This document shows, piece after piece, positions 21,583 through 29,770 of a stretch of 35,251 nucleotides of DNA. The stretch's first letter is position 1. Each line of letters starts with the position of its first letter. A program made the position numbers and the translations under genes. The notes below the pieces were generated by a model. The model saw nothing but the letters and a program-made list of their open reading frames with translations, was not told the DNA's origin and did no database searches. This stretch comes from Bacteroidota bacterium (GTDB lineage Bacteria > Bacteroidota > Bacteroidia > Chitinophagales > Chitinophagaceae), in the NCBI GenBank assembly GCA_023386235.1, contig JAEWKC010000045.1, forward strand, positions 1-35,251, in the 5' to 3' direction.

Positions 21583-22167
21583 ATGAGCGAAAAATTCAAT
21601 TACGTTATTACTATCAAGTCTAACGAAGCAAAAATTATACAAACCATCAGCAATATTCTTGTAGTGATTGCTTTGGCCATATTTCTATACCTGGCTGTGG
21701 ATTATATACAAGTAGAAAGATTGAAAACTTTTGCCATATTCCTGTTTGTAGTTTGCGGAATCATTGCTGTTATTTGGTTATATGTAATGCTCAATAAGTA
21801 TAAGCCTTCCTTCAGGTATGCCTTTTTTTTGGCAGGCATTTCTTTCTTCTTCTATTTTCCACATCCTGTTTTAAAATTTGTTTTGGGAGGCTTGTATATT
21901 TTGCTGGGTTTAATAGAATCTTCTGTAAGAAAACCAAAAGAAATTGCTGTGGATAATTCAGGAATACTTATCAATGGATTGCCCGGAAAATTTATTTTAT
22001 GGAATAAGCTGAAGAATGTTGTTATTAAAGATCAGTTGATTACCATTGATTTTAAAAACAATAAATTATATCAAAAAGAAATTGATGGCTTTATCACACC
22101 GGAAATACAAAATGAATTCAATGCCTTTGTACGTCAGCGCATACAACAAAGCAACGACGCGGGGTAG
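21583..22167 (+). CDS. Hypothetical membrane protein with PH-like C-terminal domain
   Basis: This 194-residue protein has four probable membrane helices (about residues 20-42, 50-70, 78-92 and 97-112). A soluble C-terminal part (about 115-190) contains IAVDNSGILINGLPGKF, ILWNKLKNVVIK and KNNKLYQKEI. That alternating pattern resembles a bacterial PH domain, here only by eye. It begins two nt after the ureohydrolase stop, so it is co-transcribed with it. Its function is not known. It converges with the BrkB-like gene, 17 nt away. Confidence 0.75.
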   Translation: MSEKFNYVITIKSNEAKIIQTISNILVVIALAIFLYLAVDYIQVERLKTFAIFLFVVCGIIAVIWLYVMLNKYKPSFRYAFFLAGISFFFYFPHPVLKFVLGGLYILLGLIESSVRKPKEIAVDNSGILINGLPGKFILWNKLKNVVIKDQLITIDFKNNKLYQKEIDGFITPEIQNEFNAFVRQRIQQSNDAG

Positions 22168-22184
22168 AGCGATTTTGTGAAAAA

Positions 22185-23129
22185 CTATGTATTCGTTTCG
22201 TTAAGCGGCACATTGCCCTGCACGATGTGTGTTTTTTCTACTCTTTCTACCCATACAGCATATTGATTAGGATAAATTTCTCTTCCTTTTAATTTGGCAT
22301 TGGCTCTTGTAAACGCAGCGCCTATATACAGTATCGCCGCTGAATAATAAACCCAAAGCAAAATAACAATGATGGAACCCGCCGCGCCATAAGTAGATAT
22401 AACACTGTTGTTTTGTATGTAATAGCTTATCCCTACTTTGCCTAACATGAACAGCACGGAAGTGATAAGCGCGCCATTCATTACATCTCTCCATTTTATT
22501 TTAGCATCGGGTAGTACTTTAAAGATAATCCCGAATAATAATGTTGTAGTAAAGAAAGTAAGTAGCAAGTTGATAAGGTACGCGTTGTATACTTTTATTT
22601 CCGGCATCAACTCATATAATCGTTGCGAAAGACCGTCGAGCAGGGTATTTAAAATAAGGGATACCAATAAAATAAAGCCTAAACTTACAATGATAGAAAA
22701 GCTCAGCAGTCGGTTGATAAGCAGCTTAAGCCAGCCTCTTTTTGGTTTGGCTCTTAAGCGCCATATAGTATTGATAGAATCCTGTATCTCTGTAAATACG
22801 CCCGTAGCAGAAACCATTAAAGCTATACCGCTTACTACTTGTGCTATACCTTTGCTGTTAGAAATTTTGGCGCTGTTTATCATGTTTTCAATCAATTTAG
22901 CAGCATCATTACCTATGTATCCGCGCAGTTGCTCGTAGATGGTTCCTATAGGCTGATCACTTGCAAATACCGATGAAATGGATATGACGATGATGAGCAT
23001 TGGCACAATGGCAAATACTGTATAATAGGCAAGGGCAGCGCTCATGCGTAATAATTTATAGTCGAAAAAATCGCTGAACGTTTCTTTCCATGCCTGCCAA
23101 AATATAGATAAATGTTTTCTTACGGGCAT
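22185..23129 (-). CDS. YihY/BrkB family integral membrane protein
   Basis: This 314-residue protein has the six-helix YihY/virulence-factor BrkB layout: LLRMSAALAYYTVFAIVPMLI at the first helix, the middle IQDSINTIWRLRAKPKRGW loop, and AAILYIGAAFTRANAKLKG near the end. The family was once called RNase BN, but that activity is now ascribed to another protein, so the role remains unclear; an envelope or transport function is likely. It starts two nt after the MazG-like stop codon, forming an operon with MazG and Dtd upstream. Confidence 0.92.
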   Translation of the reverse strand: MPVRKHLSIFWQAWKETFSDFFDYKLLRMSAALAYYTVFAIVPMLIIVISISSVFASDQPIGTIYEQLRGYIGNDAAKLIENMINSAKISNSKGIAQVVSGIALMVSATGVFTEIQDSINTIWRLRAKPKRGWLKLLINRLLSFSIIVSLGFILLVSLILNTLLDGLSQRLYELMPEIKVYNAYLINLLLTFFTTTLLFGIIFKVLPDAKIKWRDVMNGALITSVLFMLGKVGISYYIQNNSVISTYGAAGSIIVILLWVYYSAAILYIGAAFTRANAKLKGREIYPNQYAVWVERVEKTHIVQGNVPLNETNT

Positions 23130-23131
23130 TG

Positions 23132-23458
23132 CTATTGCAGTTTTTGATTGTTTTGATGACGGGTTTTATCGCGGAGGGTTTTCTTCTCAAAATTTTTCTT
23201 TAAAGCCTCAGTAAGATTTACATTGGTCTGGTTGGCCAGACAGATCAACACCCAAAGTACATCCGCCATTTCATCTTCCAGCAACGCGTTTTTATCTGAT
23301 TCTTTAAAAGATTGTTCACCATATTTGCGTACCATTATTCTGGAGAGTTCACCTACTTCTTCCATCAAAATACCCAGGTTGGTCAGCTCGTCAAAGTAAC
23401 GTACACCAACGGTTTTAATCCATTCGTCAACTTTTTGCTGCGCTTCTTCTATCGTCAT
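23132..23458 (-). CDS. MazG-like nucleoside triphosphate pyrophosphohydrolase
   Basis: This 108-residue all-alpha NTP pyrophosphohydrolase belongs to the MazG/YpjD group. Its catalytic, magnesium-binding motif is LMEEVGELSRIMVRKYG followed by DEMADVLWVLICLANQ, the EExxE/ExxD pattern. Such enzymes cleave dCTP or other NTPs to the monophosphate and clean the nucleotide pool. The start ATG lies 60 nt after the dtd stop, and the BrkB gene follows after 2 nt. A compact house-cleaning operon with Dtd is reasonable. Confidence 0.9.
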   Translation of the reverse strand: MTIEEAQQKVDEWIKTVGVRYFDELTNLGILMEEVGELSRIMVRKYGEQSFKESDKNALLEDEMADVLWVLICLANQTNVNLTEALKKNFEKKTLRDKTRHQNNQKLQ

Positions 23459-23518
23459 TGTTTTTTATTATAATTATTAAAAATTAAGCATTAAACATTC
23501 CAAACTATACATAATCTT

Positions 23519-23971
23519 TCATTCTCTGTTTTTACTGTCTATCCATATGGTTACCGGTCCGTCATTTAGCAGACTTACTTTCATATCGGCACCAAAGATA
23601 CCGGTCTCAATTTTTTTATTTAAATCTTTTTCCAGCCGAACAATCATTTTTTGGTACATAGGAATAGCAAATTCCGGTTTGCTCGCTTTAATGTAGGAAG
23701 GACGATTGCCTTTTTTGGTTTGCGCGTGCAAGGTAAATTGGCTTATCAATAATATATTTCCCTCTATTTCCTTCAGGCTTTTATTCATTATTCCTTTATC
23801 ATCATTAAATATCCGCAGGTTTATGATCTTATTGCTCAGCCATTCAATGTCTTCGTCAGTATCTGTATTTTCAATGCCTAACAGCACAAGCAATCCGGCA
23901 TCAATTTTTCCGAAAATTGTATGATCAACTTCCACCGACGCCCGGGTTACTCTTTGTATAAGTACACGCAT
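23519..23971 (-). CDS. dtd: D-aminoacyl-tRNA deacylase
   Basis: This 150-residue deacylase removes D-amino acids (and glycine from tRNA-Ala) from mischarged tRNAs, protecting translation fidelity. It starts MRVLIQRVTRASVEV, and both hallmark motifs are present: LISQFTLHA and LNDGPVTIWID, which contains the chiral-proofreading Gly-cisPro pair. Length and composition are normal. It opens the dtd-mazG-brkB operon and is transcribed divergently from the arfB-like gene only 35 nt away, so both promoters must share this short spacer. Confidence 0.96.
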   Translation of the reverse strand: MRVLIQRVTRASVEVDHTIFGKIDAGLLVLLGIENTDTDEDIEWLSNKIINLRIFNDDKGIMNKSLKEIEGNILLISQFTLHAQTKKGNRPSYIKASKPEFAIPMYQKMIVRLEKDLNKKIETGIFGADMKVSLLNDGPVTIWIDSKNRE

Positions 23972-24006
23972 CTTTATTTTTTTTAATTTTACAAAAATAA
24001 TGAACT

Positions 24007-24399
24007 ATGACAGATATTTCATCGGAGTTGAATTTTCAAACAGCAAGAAGTGGTGGTAAAGGCGGACAAAATGTAAATAAAGTAGAGACAATGGTGATGG
24101 CCAGGTGGAATGTAGTGAAATCAGTATTTTTTAATGATATGGAAAAACAACTCATACTGGAAAGATTAAGAAATAATATTAATAACGATGGCGAATTTGT
24201 TGTAAAATCACAGACAGAACGCTCACAATTGGGCAATAAAGAAGCCGTAATTAGAAAGATTAATTTACTGGTAAATAACGCGCTTGTAAAAAATAAAAAA
24301 CGGCTACAAACAAAGCCTACCAAAGCTTCTGTGGAAAAAAGACTGGCCTCAAAAAAAATGGATTCAATGAAAAAGCAAATGCGAAAGAAAGATTTTTAA
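24007..24399 (+). CDS. arfB: Peptidyl-tRNA hydrolase of release-factor type (ArfB-like)
   Basis: This 130-residue class I release-factor-like protein rescues stalled ribosomes. The GGQ motif that cleaves peptidyl-tRNA is in SGGKGGQNVNK (about residues 16-26). The C-terminus is a Lys-rich tail (KKRLQTKPTKASVEKR, then KKQMRKKDF) of the kind that enters the empty mRNA channel in ArfB/YaeJ. It lacks the codon-recognition domains of RF1/RF2. It is divergent from dtd. The symbol arfB is by similarity. Confidence 0.9.
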   Translation: MTDISSELNFQTARSGGKGGQNVNKVETMVMARWNVVKSVFFNDMEKQLILERLRNNINNDGEFVVKSQTERSQLGNKEAVIRKINLLVNNALVKNKKRLQTKPTKASVEKRLASKKMDSMKKQMRKKDF

Positions 24400-24560
24400 A
24401 GATGAATAAAAATATATAATTGTGCAAGCGTAGAATCCGCCAGGATATAGAGAATTGAAACAACAATGATTAGCCATCTAGGGGTAGCGCATGAATCAGA
24501 AGATTACCACAACCTATTTCCGCATAAATCTTATCTATACCAACAATCATATAAAAACAG

Positions 24561-24568
24561 TAAATTTG
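24561..24568 (+). promoter_or_regulatory. TAnnTTTG -7 element for trxB-folB
   Basis: TAAATTTG at 24561-24568 matches the Bacteroidota -7 consensus exactly and lies 24 nt before the trxB start codon. No clear TTTG is seen at the usual distance upstream. The rest of 24400-24560 shows no feature. Confidence 0.6.
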
Positions 24569-24591
24569 TTGCCTAAAATATAAAGACAATT

Positions 24592-25542
24592 ATGGAGCAA
24601 CAAGCTAATGAAAGAGTAAAATGTTTAATTATAGGTTCTGGTCCTGCTGGCTATACGGCAGCTATTTATGCAGCGCGTGCCAATCTGAAACCCGTGTTAT
24701 ATCAGGGCATTCAGCCAGGCGGACAATTGACGATTACTACAGAAGTTGAAAACTATCCCGGTTATCCGCAAGGAAAACAAGGCCCGGAAATTATGATGGA
24801 TTTTGAAGCACAAGCCAAAAGAATGGGCGCAGACATACGGTATGGAATCGCTACACAAGTAAATTTTTCGGGGCCTGTGCACAGAGTGCAGATAGACGAA
24901 GACAAATGGATAGAAGCAGATACAGTTATTATTTCTACCGGCGCATCGGCAAAATGGCTGGGCCTGGCTAGCGAGCAAAGATTGAATGGCTTTGGAGTGA
25001 GCGCCTGTGCGGTTTGCGACGGATTTTTCTTCAGGAATAAAGTGGTCTCTATAGTTGGAGCGGGAGATACGGCTTGTGAAGAAGCTATGTATCTTTCTAA
25101 CCTTGCAGATAAGGTACACATGATCGTAAGAAAAGGAGAAGGCGGTATGCGCGCCAGCAAAATAATGCAGGAAAGAGTGATGAACAATCCTAAAATTGAA
25201 ATACACTGGAATACAGAACCCGTAGAAGTAATAGGGGATAAAACGGTAACAGCCTTAAAAGTGATCAATAACAAAACCAACGAAACAAAAGAGATTCCTG
25301 TCAGCGCTATGTTTGTGGCTATTGGTCATCATCCTAATAGTGATATTTTTAAAGATTACCTGCAAACGGATGAAACCGGCTATATCATTACTACGCCGGG
25401 TACTTCCAAAACAAATGTTGCCGGTGTATTCGCTGCCGGAGATGTGCAGGATAAAATTTATCGCCAGGCTGTAACGGCTGCAGGCAGCGGCTGCATGGCC
25501 GCGCTGGATGCGGAAAGATACTTAATGTCCATACACTCGTGA
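24592..25542 (+). CDS. trxB: Thioredoxin-disulfide reductase
   Basis: This 316-residue flavoprotein reduces thioredoxin with NADPH in the cytoplasm. The FAD-binding GxGxxG is IIGSGPAGYTAAIYAARA (residues 12-29). GGQLTITTEVENYPGYPQG is the family signature. The redox-active disulfide is the CAVC of SACAVCDGFFF, the NADPH-binding motif is VSIVGAGDTACEEAMYL, and the second FAD motif is VFAAGDVQDKIYRQ. All catalytic residues are present and length is typical. Besides protein repair, thioredoxin can supply electrons to aerobic ribonucleotide reductase. folB follows after 19 nt. Confidence 0.97.
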   Translation: MEQQANERVKCLIIGSGPAGYTAAIYAARANLKPVLYQGIQPGGQLTITTEVENYPGYPQGKQGPEIMMDFEAQAKRMGADIRYGIATQVNFSGPVHRVQIDEDKWIEADTVIISTGASAKWLGLASEQRLNGFGVSACAVCDGFFFRNKVVSIVGAGDTACEEAMYLSNLADKVHMIVRKGEGGMRASKIMQERVMNNPKIEIHWNTEPVEVIGDKTVTALKVINNKTNETKEIPVSAMFVAIGHHPNSDIFKDYLQTDETGYIITTPGTSKTNVAGVFAAGDVQDKIYRQAVTAAGSGCMAALDAERYLMSIHS

Positions 25543-25561
25543 TAACTTTTCAAAAACCAGT

Positions 25562-25918
25562 ATGCTTTCTATACAATTAAACAATCTTACGTTTTTTGCT
25601 TTTCATGGCTTATATGAAGAGGAAAAGCTGATTGGCGGCGAGTTTGAGGTAAATATATCAATAGATTATATGCCTCAGACTCCTGTAATTACCAGCATTA
25701 CTGAAACAATCGATTACTCGGCCGTTTACACACTTGTGAAAGAGTATATGTCAATACCAACGCCACTATTAGAAACGCTTGCCATGAATATAGCTCATGG
25801 TGTTCTACAAAAGTTTTCTTTAGCCGAACGAATAGAAATTTTTATAAAAAAAGTACAGCCTCCTTTTCCTAATTTTGAAGGAAATGTACAGGTTATGTAC
25901 CGAACTGCAAGAACCTGA
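25562..25918 (+). CDS. folB: Dihydroneopterin aldolase
   Basis: This 118-residue enzyme of folate synthesis cleaves 7,8-dihydroneopterin to 6-hydroxymethyl-dihydropterin and glycolaldehyde. The start LNNLTFFAFHGLYEEEKLIGGEFEV holds the FHG..EE pterin-site residues, and IDYSAVYTLVKEYM and LLETLAMNIA are family motifs. The catalytic Lys is likely in IFIKKVQPP. It is co-transcribed with trxB and its stop codon directly abuts the thyA stop on the other strand (25918/25919), with no intergenic base left for a terminator. Confidence 0.93.
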   Translation: MLSIQLNNLTFFAFHGLYEEEKLIGGEFEVNISIDYMPQTPVITSITETIDYSAVYTLVKEYMSIPTPLLETLAMNIAHGVLQKFSLAERIEIFIKKVQPPFPNFEGNVQVMYRTART

Positions 25919-26713
25919 TTACACAGCTACAGGGGCTTTTATACCCGGATGACTTTGATAATTTTCAAGTGTAAAATCTTCAAAAGTAAAGTCAAAAATA
26001 TTTTTTATATCCGGGTTTAATTTCATGTAAGGCAAAGGATAAGGTTCTCTGGATAGCTGTAGCTTTGCTTGTTCTACATGATTGCTGTATAAATGTACAT
26101 CTCCAAAAGTATGTACAAATTCACCGTATTCTAGGTTGCAGATCTGTGCCATCATCATGGTCAGCAACGCGTAAGAAGCAATGTTGAAAGGTACGCCTAA
26201 AAATACGTCGGCACTGCGTTGGTACAACTGGCAACTTAATTTACCATTAGCCACATAAAACTGAAACATATTGTGGCAGGGCATCAACGCCATCTTAGAC
26301 AGGTCGGCAACATTCCATGCGCTTACAATTAATCTGCGGCTGTCAGGGTTTTTTCTGATCTGTTCAATCACCTCTGCTATTTGATCGTATGTTTCGCTGT
26401 TAGCGCCTTGCCAGCTGCGCCATTGCTTACCGTATACAGGACCTAAATCACCGTTTTCATCGGCCCATTCATCCCAAATGGATACTTTATTTTCTTTTAA
26501 ATATTGAATGTTGGTATCGCCTTTTAAAAACCACAAAAGTTCATGTATAATGCTTCTCAGATGTAGCTTTTTGGTAGTAACCATAGGGAAACCTTCCTGC
26601 AGATCGAAGCGCATTTGATAGCCGAAGGTACTAATGGTGCCGGTTCCGGTGCGATCTTCTTTTTTTACACCTGTGTCAAGAATATGCTGTAGTAGGCTGA
26701 GGTATTGTTGCAT
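25919..26713 (-). CDS. thyA: Thymidylate synthase
   Basis: This 264-residue cytoplasmic enzyme makes dTMP from dUMP using methylene-tetrahydrofolate. The catalytic Cys lies in MALMPCHNMFQFYV. The conserved RSADVFLGVPFNIASYALL, the N-terminal DRTGTGTISTFGYQMRFDL and the folate-site tail YQSHPGIKAPVAV (ending with the conserved Ala-Val) are all present. Length is the standard bacterial 264. It converges on folB with no gap, so the two may interfere transcriptionally. A dihydrofolate reductase gene, often adjacent, is not in this window. Confidence 0.97.
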   Translation of the reverse strand: MQQYLSLLQHILDTGVKKEDRTGTGTISTFGYQMRFDLQEGFPMVTTKKLHLRSIIHELLWFLKGDTNIQYLKENKVSIWDEWADENGDLGPVYGKQWRSWQGANSETYDQIAEVIEQIRKNPDSRRLIVSAWNVADLSKMALMPCHNMFQFYVANGKLSCQLYQRSADVFLGVPFNIASYALLTMMMAQICNLEYGEFVHTFGDVHLYSNHVEQAKLQLSREPYPLPYMKLNPDIKNIFDFTFEDFTLENYQSHPGIKAPVAV

Positions 26714-26822
26714 GCTTCAAAAATAGTAAATTTAATTTATTATAGTGATGGCTAGAAGGTTGAGTTTAAAGTTTTGGACTGAAATTTGAAAGTATAATTA
26801 TTAAGTAAGAAACTATATATAA

Positions 26823-27323
26823 GTGATTATTTGGAATATATATCGTTTGGAAGATAAAATAGCCTCTCATCTTTTTGAAGAGAAAGATGCGCTCAGCTAT
26901 ACTATAAGTAATCTGGCTTTTTGGACTTTTATGTCGTACATCGGATTTATTTCTGCCAAAGAGAAACTCAACTGGCAATTTGTTTGCGAGCTACTGGTAA
27001 TGCTGGTTATAATGACCTGGGGGATTATTAAATGTTACCGGATAAATGTACAAATTGACAACGCGCGCTTTGCTGAAAGATTTTTTTCTATCTATTTTGT
27101 AATGGTTGTAAGGTTTGTGGTCTTTATTACAGTGAGTATTTGTTTACTGTTATTGATTATTATTTTTACTTATAATTCCATTGAAAAATTAAATGATATA
27201 ATGCATATCAGCTGGATATATTTAACGTTGGCGGCTCTTATTCAGATTTTATTTTATTACCTGATATATAAGTCTTTTAAACGATTGCAGGTAAAGCATA
27301 TGAACTTCAATGCGAAAACATAA
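26823..27323 (+). CDS. Hypothetical four-helix membrane protein (GTG start)
   Basis: This 166-residue protein has four probable transmembrane helices (about residues 29-46, 53-70, 90-120 and 131-151) separated by short charged loops, with a polar first 25 residues and a basic end (KRLQVKHMNFNAKT). The start is the GTG at 26823, directly preceded in frame by TAA, so no earlier start exists; no suitable ATG is found in the first 35 codons. I do not recognise the family. It stands alone between divergent thyA and convergent aminotransferase genes. Confidence 0.7.
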   Translation: MIIWNIYRLEDKIASHLFEEKDALSYTISNLAFWTFMSYIGFISAKEKLNWQFVCELLVMLVIMTWGIIKCYRINVQIDNARFAERFFSIYFVMVVRFVVFITVSICLLLLIIIFTYNSIEKLNDIMHISWIYLTLAALIQILFYYLIYKSFKRLQVKHMNFNAKT

Positions 27324-27352
27324 TAGCTCATTTTGATTTACTATCTGAAGCA

Positions 27353-28528
27353 TTATTTACAGGCAGCTACAATGATGTTACACGCTCTTTCCAGCTCTTC
27401 GTTTGAAATAATCAAGGGTGGGGCAAAGCGCAGGCCTTCCGGGCAGAAAAGAAACCAGTCGGTGATCAATCCGTTTTCAATACACTGATGAATAACTTTT
27501 TTATTGGTTTCAAAATTGCCAAATCTGACACTTGCCCACAATCCGGCTGTTGTTAGTTTTTTTATAGCTGAATGTTGTAGTTTTTGTTGAATAATTTTTT
27601 CTTTGTCTTTTACTGTGTCTATGCATTTGCTTTCTGTCAATACTTCAAAAGCGGTTTTGCCGGCAGCGCAGGAAACCGGATGTCCGCCAAATGTGCTCAT
27701 ATGGCCAAGTACAGGATTTACGGTCAATACTTCCATTATTTTTTTATTGGCTATAAAAGCTCCCAGTGGCATACCACCGCCCAATGCTTTACCCAAAAGC
27801 AATATATCAGGTGAAATGTTGTATTGTTCAAATGCCCACAGAGAGCCGGTTCTGCCAAAGCCACATTGTATTTCGTCCAGTATTAAAAGAGTGTCGGTGT
27901 CGGTACATTTTTCTCTGATTTTTTTAATCCAGTCAGCGCGCGGTTGTATAATACCGGCTTCCGCCTGTACTGTTTCTATAATCACACAAGCCGTTTTCTC
28001 ATCTATCAATTCTATCATAGCATCGTCATTGAAATTGCAATGATAAATATCAGGAAGCAAAGGCCTGAAAGCATTTCTGAAATATTCGCTGCCCATAATG
28101 CTTTGCGCGCCTTGTGTAGAACCATGATAGCTGTTGTTAAAAGCAATTATTTTAGATCGGTTTGTATATCGCTTGGCTAGTTTCATTGCGCCTTCCACCG
28201 CTTCCGCGCCACTATTGGTAAAGAAAACACAGTTCAGGTGGTCGGGAAGATGTTGTGTGAGTAAATGAGCGTATTGTACCTGAGGCGTTTCTATAAATTC
28301 ACCATAAACAATTACATGCATGTATTGTTTTATTTGCTTTTCAATGGCCTCTAACACGCGGGGATGTGAGTGCCCGATGTTGCAAACGCTGAATCCCGAA
28401 ATGAGGTCAATATATTTTTTTCCATTTGTATCGGTTTGGTATATTCCTTCCGCGCTTTCAATTTCAATACCCATGGGCTCGGGCGACGTTTGTCCTACGT
28501 GCTGTAAAAATAGCTGGCGATTATTCAT
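27353..28528 (-). CDS. Class III PLP-dependent aminotransferase (ornithine/acetylornithine type)
   Basis: This 391-residue pyridoxal-phosphate enzyme is a class III aminotransferase. PLP-binding landmarks are FTNSGAEAVEGAMKLAKRYT, the DEIQCGFGRTG segment with the Asp that contacts the ring nitrogen, and the Schiff-base Lys in LLGKALGGGMPLGAF. FGGHPVSCAAG follows. Substrate could be ornithine, acetylornithine or 4-aminobutyrate; the family label 'aspartate aminotransferase family' is broad. I prefer the ATG at 28528 over a GTG at 28543 that would add five residues. The lipoprotein gene ends 18 nt upstream on the same strand. Confidence 0.9.
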   Translation of the reverse strand: MNNRQLFLQHVGQTSPEPMGIEIESAEGIYQTDTNGKKYIDLISGFSVCNIGHSHPRVLEAIEKQIKQYMHVIVYGEFIETPQVQYAHLLTQHLPDHLNCVFFTNSGAEAVEGAMKLAKRYTNRSKIIAFNNSYHGSTQGAQSIMGSEYFRNAFRPLLPDIYHCNFNDDAMIELIDEKTACVIIETVQAEAGIIQPRADWIKKIREKCTDTDTLLILDEIQCGFGRTGSLWAFEQYNISPDILLLGKALGGGMPLGAFIANKKIMEVLTVNPVLGHMSTFGGHPVSCAAGKTAFEVLTESKCIDTVKDKEKIIQQKLQHSAIKKLTTAGLWASVRFGNFETNKKVIHQCIENGLITDWFLFCPEGLRFAPPLIISNEELERACNIIVAACK

Positions 28529-28546
28529 GTGGCAAAAATACACAAC

Positions 28547-29122
28547 TTAATCAGCAAATTGAAGCAGGGAGTTTTTAAAATGTATGTATTCATTTTTGTA
28601 TTGATTGTATTGGGCAGAATCACTGTATTCTATTCCTATAATCCAGTTTACATTATGTATAAGCTTTGTTTCCTGATACGATCTTCTGTACGATTTATCG
28701 TGGGCTTCTATGGTCCAGTGTTTTATCAACATACTGTCTTCGCCGTAGCTTGCGGTTGAATTGATTATTTTTTCGTTACCCTTTAAATTTATTTCCGAAG
28801 GATTGCCCGACCATTGAGGGGAAAAAACATAAAATTTTATTTTTCCGTCGGGGGAAGTAAACAGGGCGCTATCATAACCTTCCGAAGAGGTCAGCGATTT
28901 TAATAATGGCAGTGCAGTAAAATCGGCAGGGTAGTCTATATAAAACCATGCGCCTTCAAATCTTTTATAAGCAGTGGTATCATTGGTAATGGCGGCATCT
29001 TTCTTATCAATTTCATTAATGACAAGCGCAGCGCTATATATATTTGCCCCAGCGTTATTCATATTGCCACATTGTGCAAAGCAGCAGAGCAAAGGCAGCA
29101 CATAAAGGAAATTTTTTGCCAT
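28547..29122 (-). CDS. Hypothetical lipoprotein
   Basis: This 191-residue protein starts with a signal sequence, MAKNFLYVLPLLCCFAQCGN, whose Cys could be a lipid anchor. The residue before it is Gln, so the lipobox is atypical. The mature part is soluble and mostly beta-strand-like, with FEGAWFYIDYPADFTALPLL, KIKFYVFSPQW and NVNWIIGIEYSDS. This resembles lipoproteins of unknown function in the Bacteroidota. The ATG at 29122 puts the signal peptide at the front, whereas an upstream start (29158) would bury it. It is likely co-transcribed with the aminotransferase downstream; the link is unclear. Confidence 0.75.
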   Translation of the reverse strand: MAKNFLYVLPLLCCFAQCGNMNNAGANIYSAALVINEIDKKDAAITNDTTAYKRFEGAWFYIDYPADFTALPLLKSLTSSEGYDSALFTSPDGKIKFYVFSPQWSGNPSEINLKGNEKIINSTASYGEDSMLIKHWTIEAHDKSYRRSYQETKLIHNVNWIIGIEYSDSAQYNQYKNEYIHFKNSLLQFAD

Positions 29123-29276
29123 GATTTTTTTTAAGGAACGCAGAAATAAATATGCCAAAAATCATCAACGAATGTATTTGAGTGATTCTCATTTTATCTG
29201 TATTTTTTAAATATTAGGTATGCTTTTTGCAATAAATACTTTATAAATAATTACACTTATACTAAATAAATTTATT

Positions 29277-29675
29277 ATGAAAGGATTCAAATCTAACATT
29301 GAAAAAGACACATTAAGTAACGATAATTTTCGTAAAGTACTATACACAGCTAAACATACACAGTTGGTGCTGATGAGTATTGTTCCGGGAGGTGAAATTG
29401 GTTTAGAAACGCATCATGACAATGACCAGTTCTTTCGTTTTGAAGGAGGTAAAGGATATGTATTGATTGACGAAAATAAATATGAAGTAGAAGACGGCGA
29501 TGCTGTAATAGTTCCGGCAGGTGCTCAGCATAACGTGGTGAATACTTCTGATACAGAACCGCTTCAACTGTATACATTGTATTCTCCTCCACATCATAAA
29601 GACGGAATAGTGGCCAAAACAAAAGAAGAAGCAGATGCGAATGATGAAGATTTTGACGGACAAACTACTGAATAA
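29277..29675 (+). CDS. Single-domain cupin protein
   Basis: This 132-residue small beta-barrel protein has both cupin motifs. Motif 1 is PGGEIGLETHHDNDQFFRFEGG (two His and Glu for metal) and motif 2 is DGDAVIVPAGAQHNVVN (the third His). The metal site is thus complete. Single cupins act as isomerases, dioxygenases or small-molecule sensors, so the reaction is unknown. The C-terminus (residues 110-132) is strongly acidic. It is a solitary gene followed by a good terminator. Confidence 0.9.
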   Translation: MKGFKSNIEKDTLSNDNFRKVLYTAKHTQLVLMSIVPGGEIGLETHHDNDQFFRFEGGKGYVLIDENKYEVEDGDAVIVPAGAQHNVVNTSDTEPLQLYTLYSPPHHKDGIVAKTKEEADANDEDFDGQTTE

Positions 29676-29699
29676 ACTATAAAAACTTGAACAATCCAG

Positions 29700-29728
29700 G
29701 CAGGTAGATTTTTTCTATCTGCTTTTTT
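29700..29728 (+). terminator. Rho-independent terminator after the cupin gene
   Basis: GCAGGTAG pairs with CTATCTGC (29700-29707 with 29715-29722, one G-T wobble) and is followed by six T. It lies 25 nt after the cupin stop codon. Confidence 0.85.
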
Positions 29729-29770
29729 ATTAAAATTCTTTTTTCTTTGTACATACCTAAAAGATTACTT

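Noticed and set aside
24697..25280. Long minus-strand ORFs of 169 and 172 codons inside trxB
   Set aside because: They are antisense shadows of trxB, whose motifs are complete.
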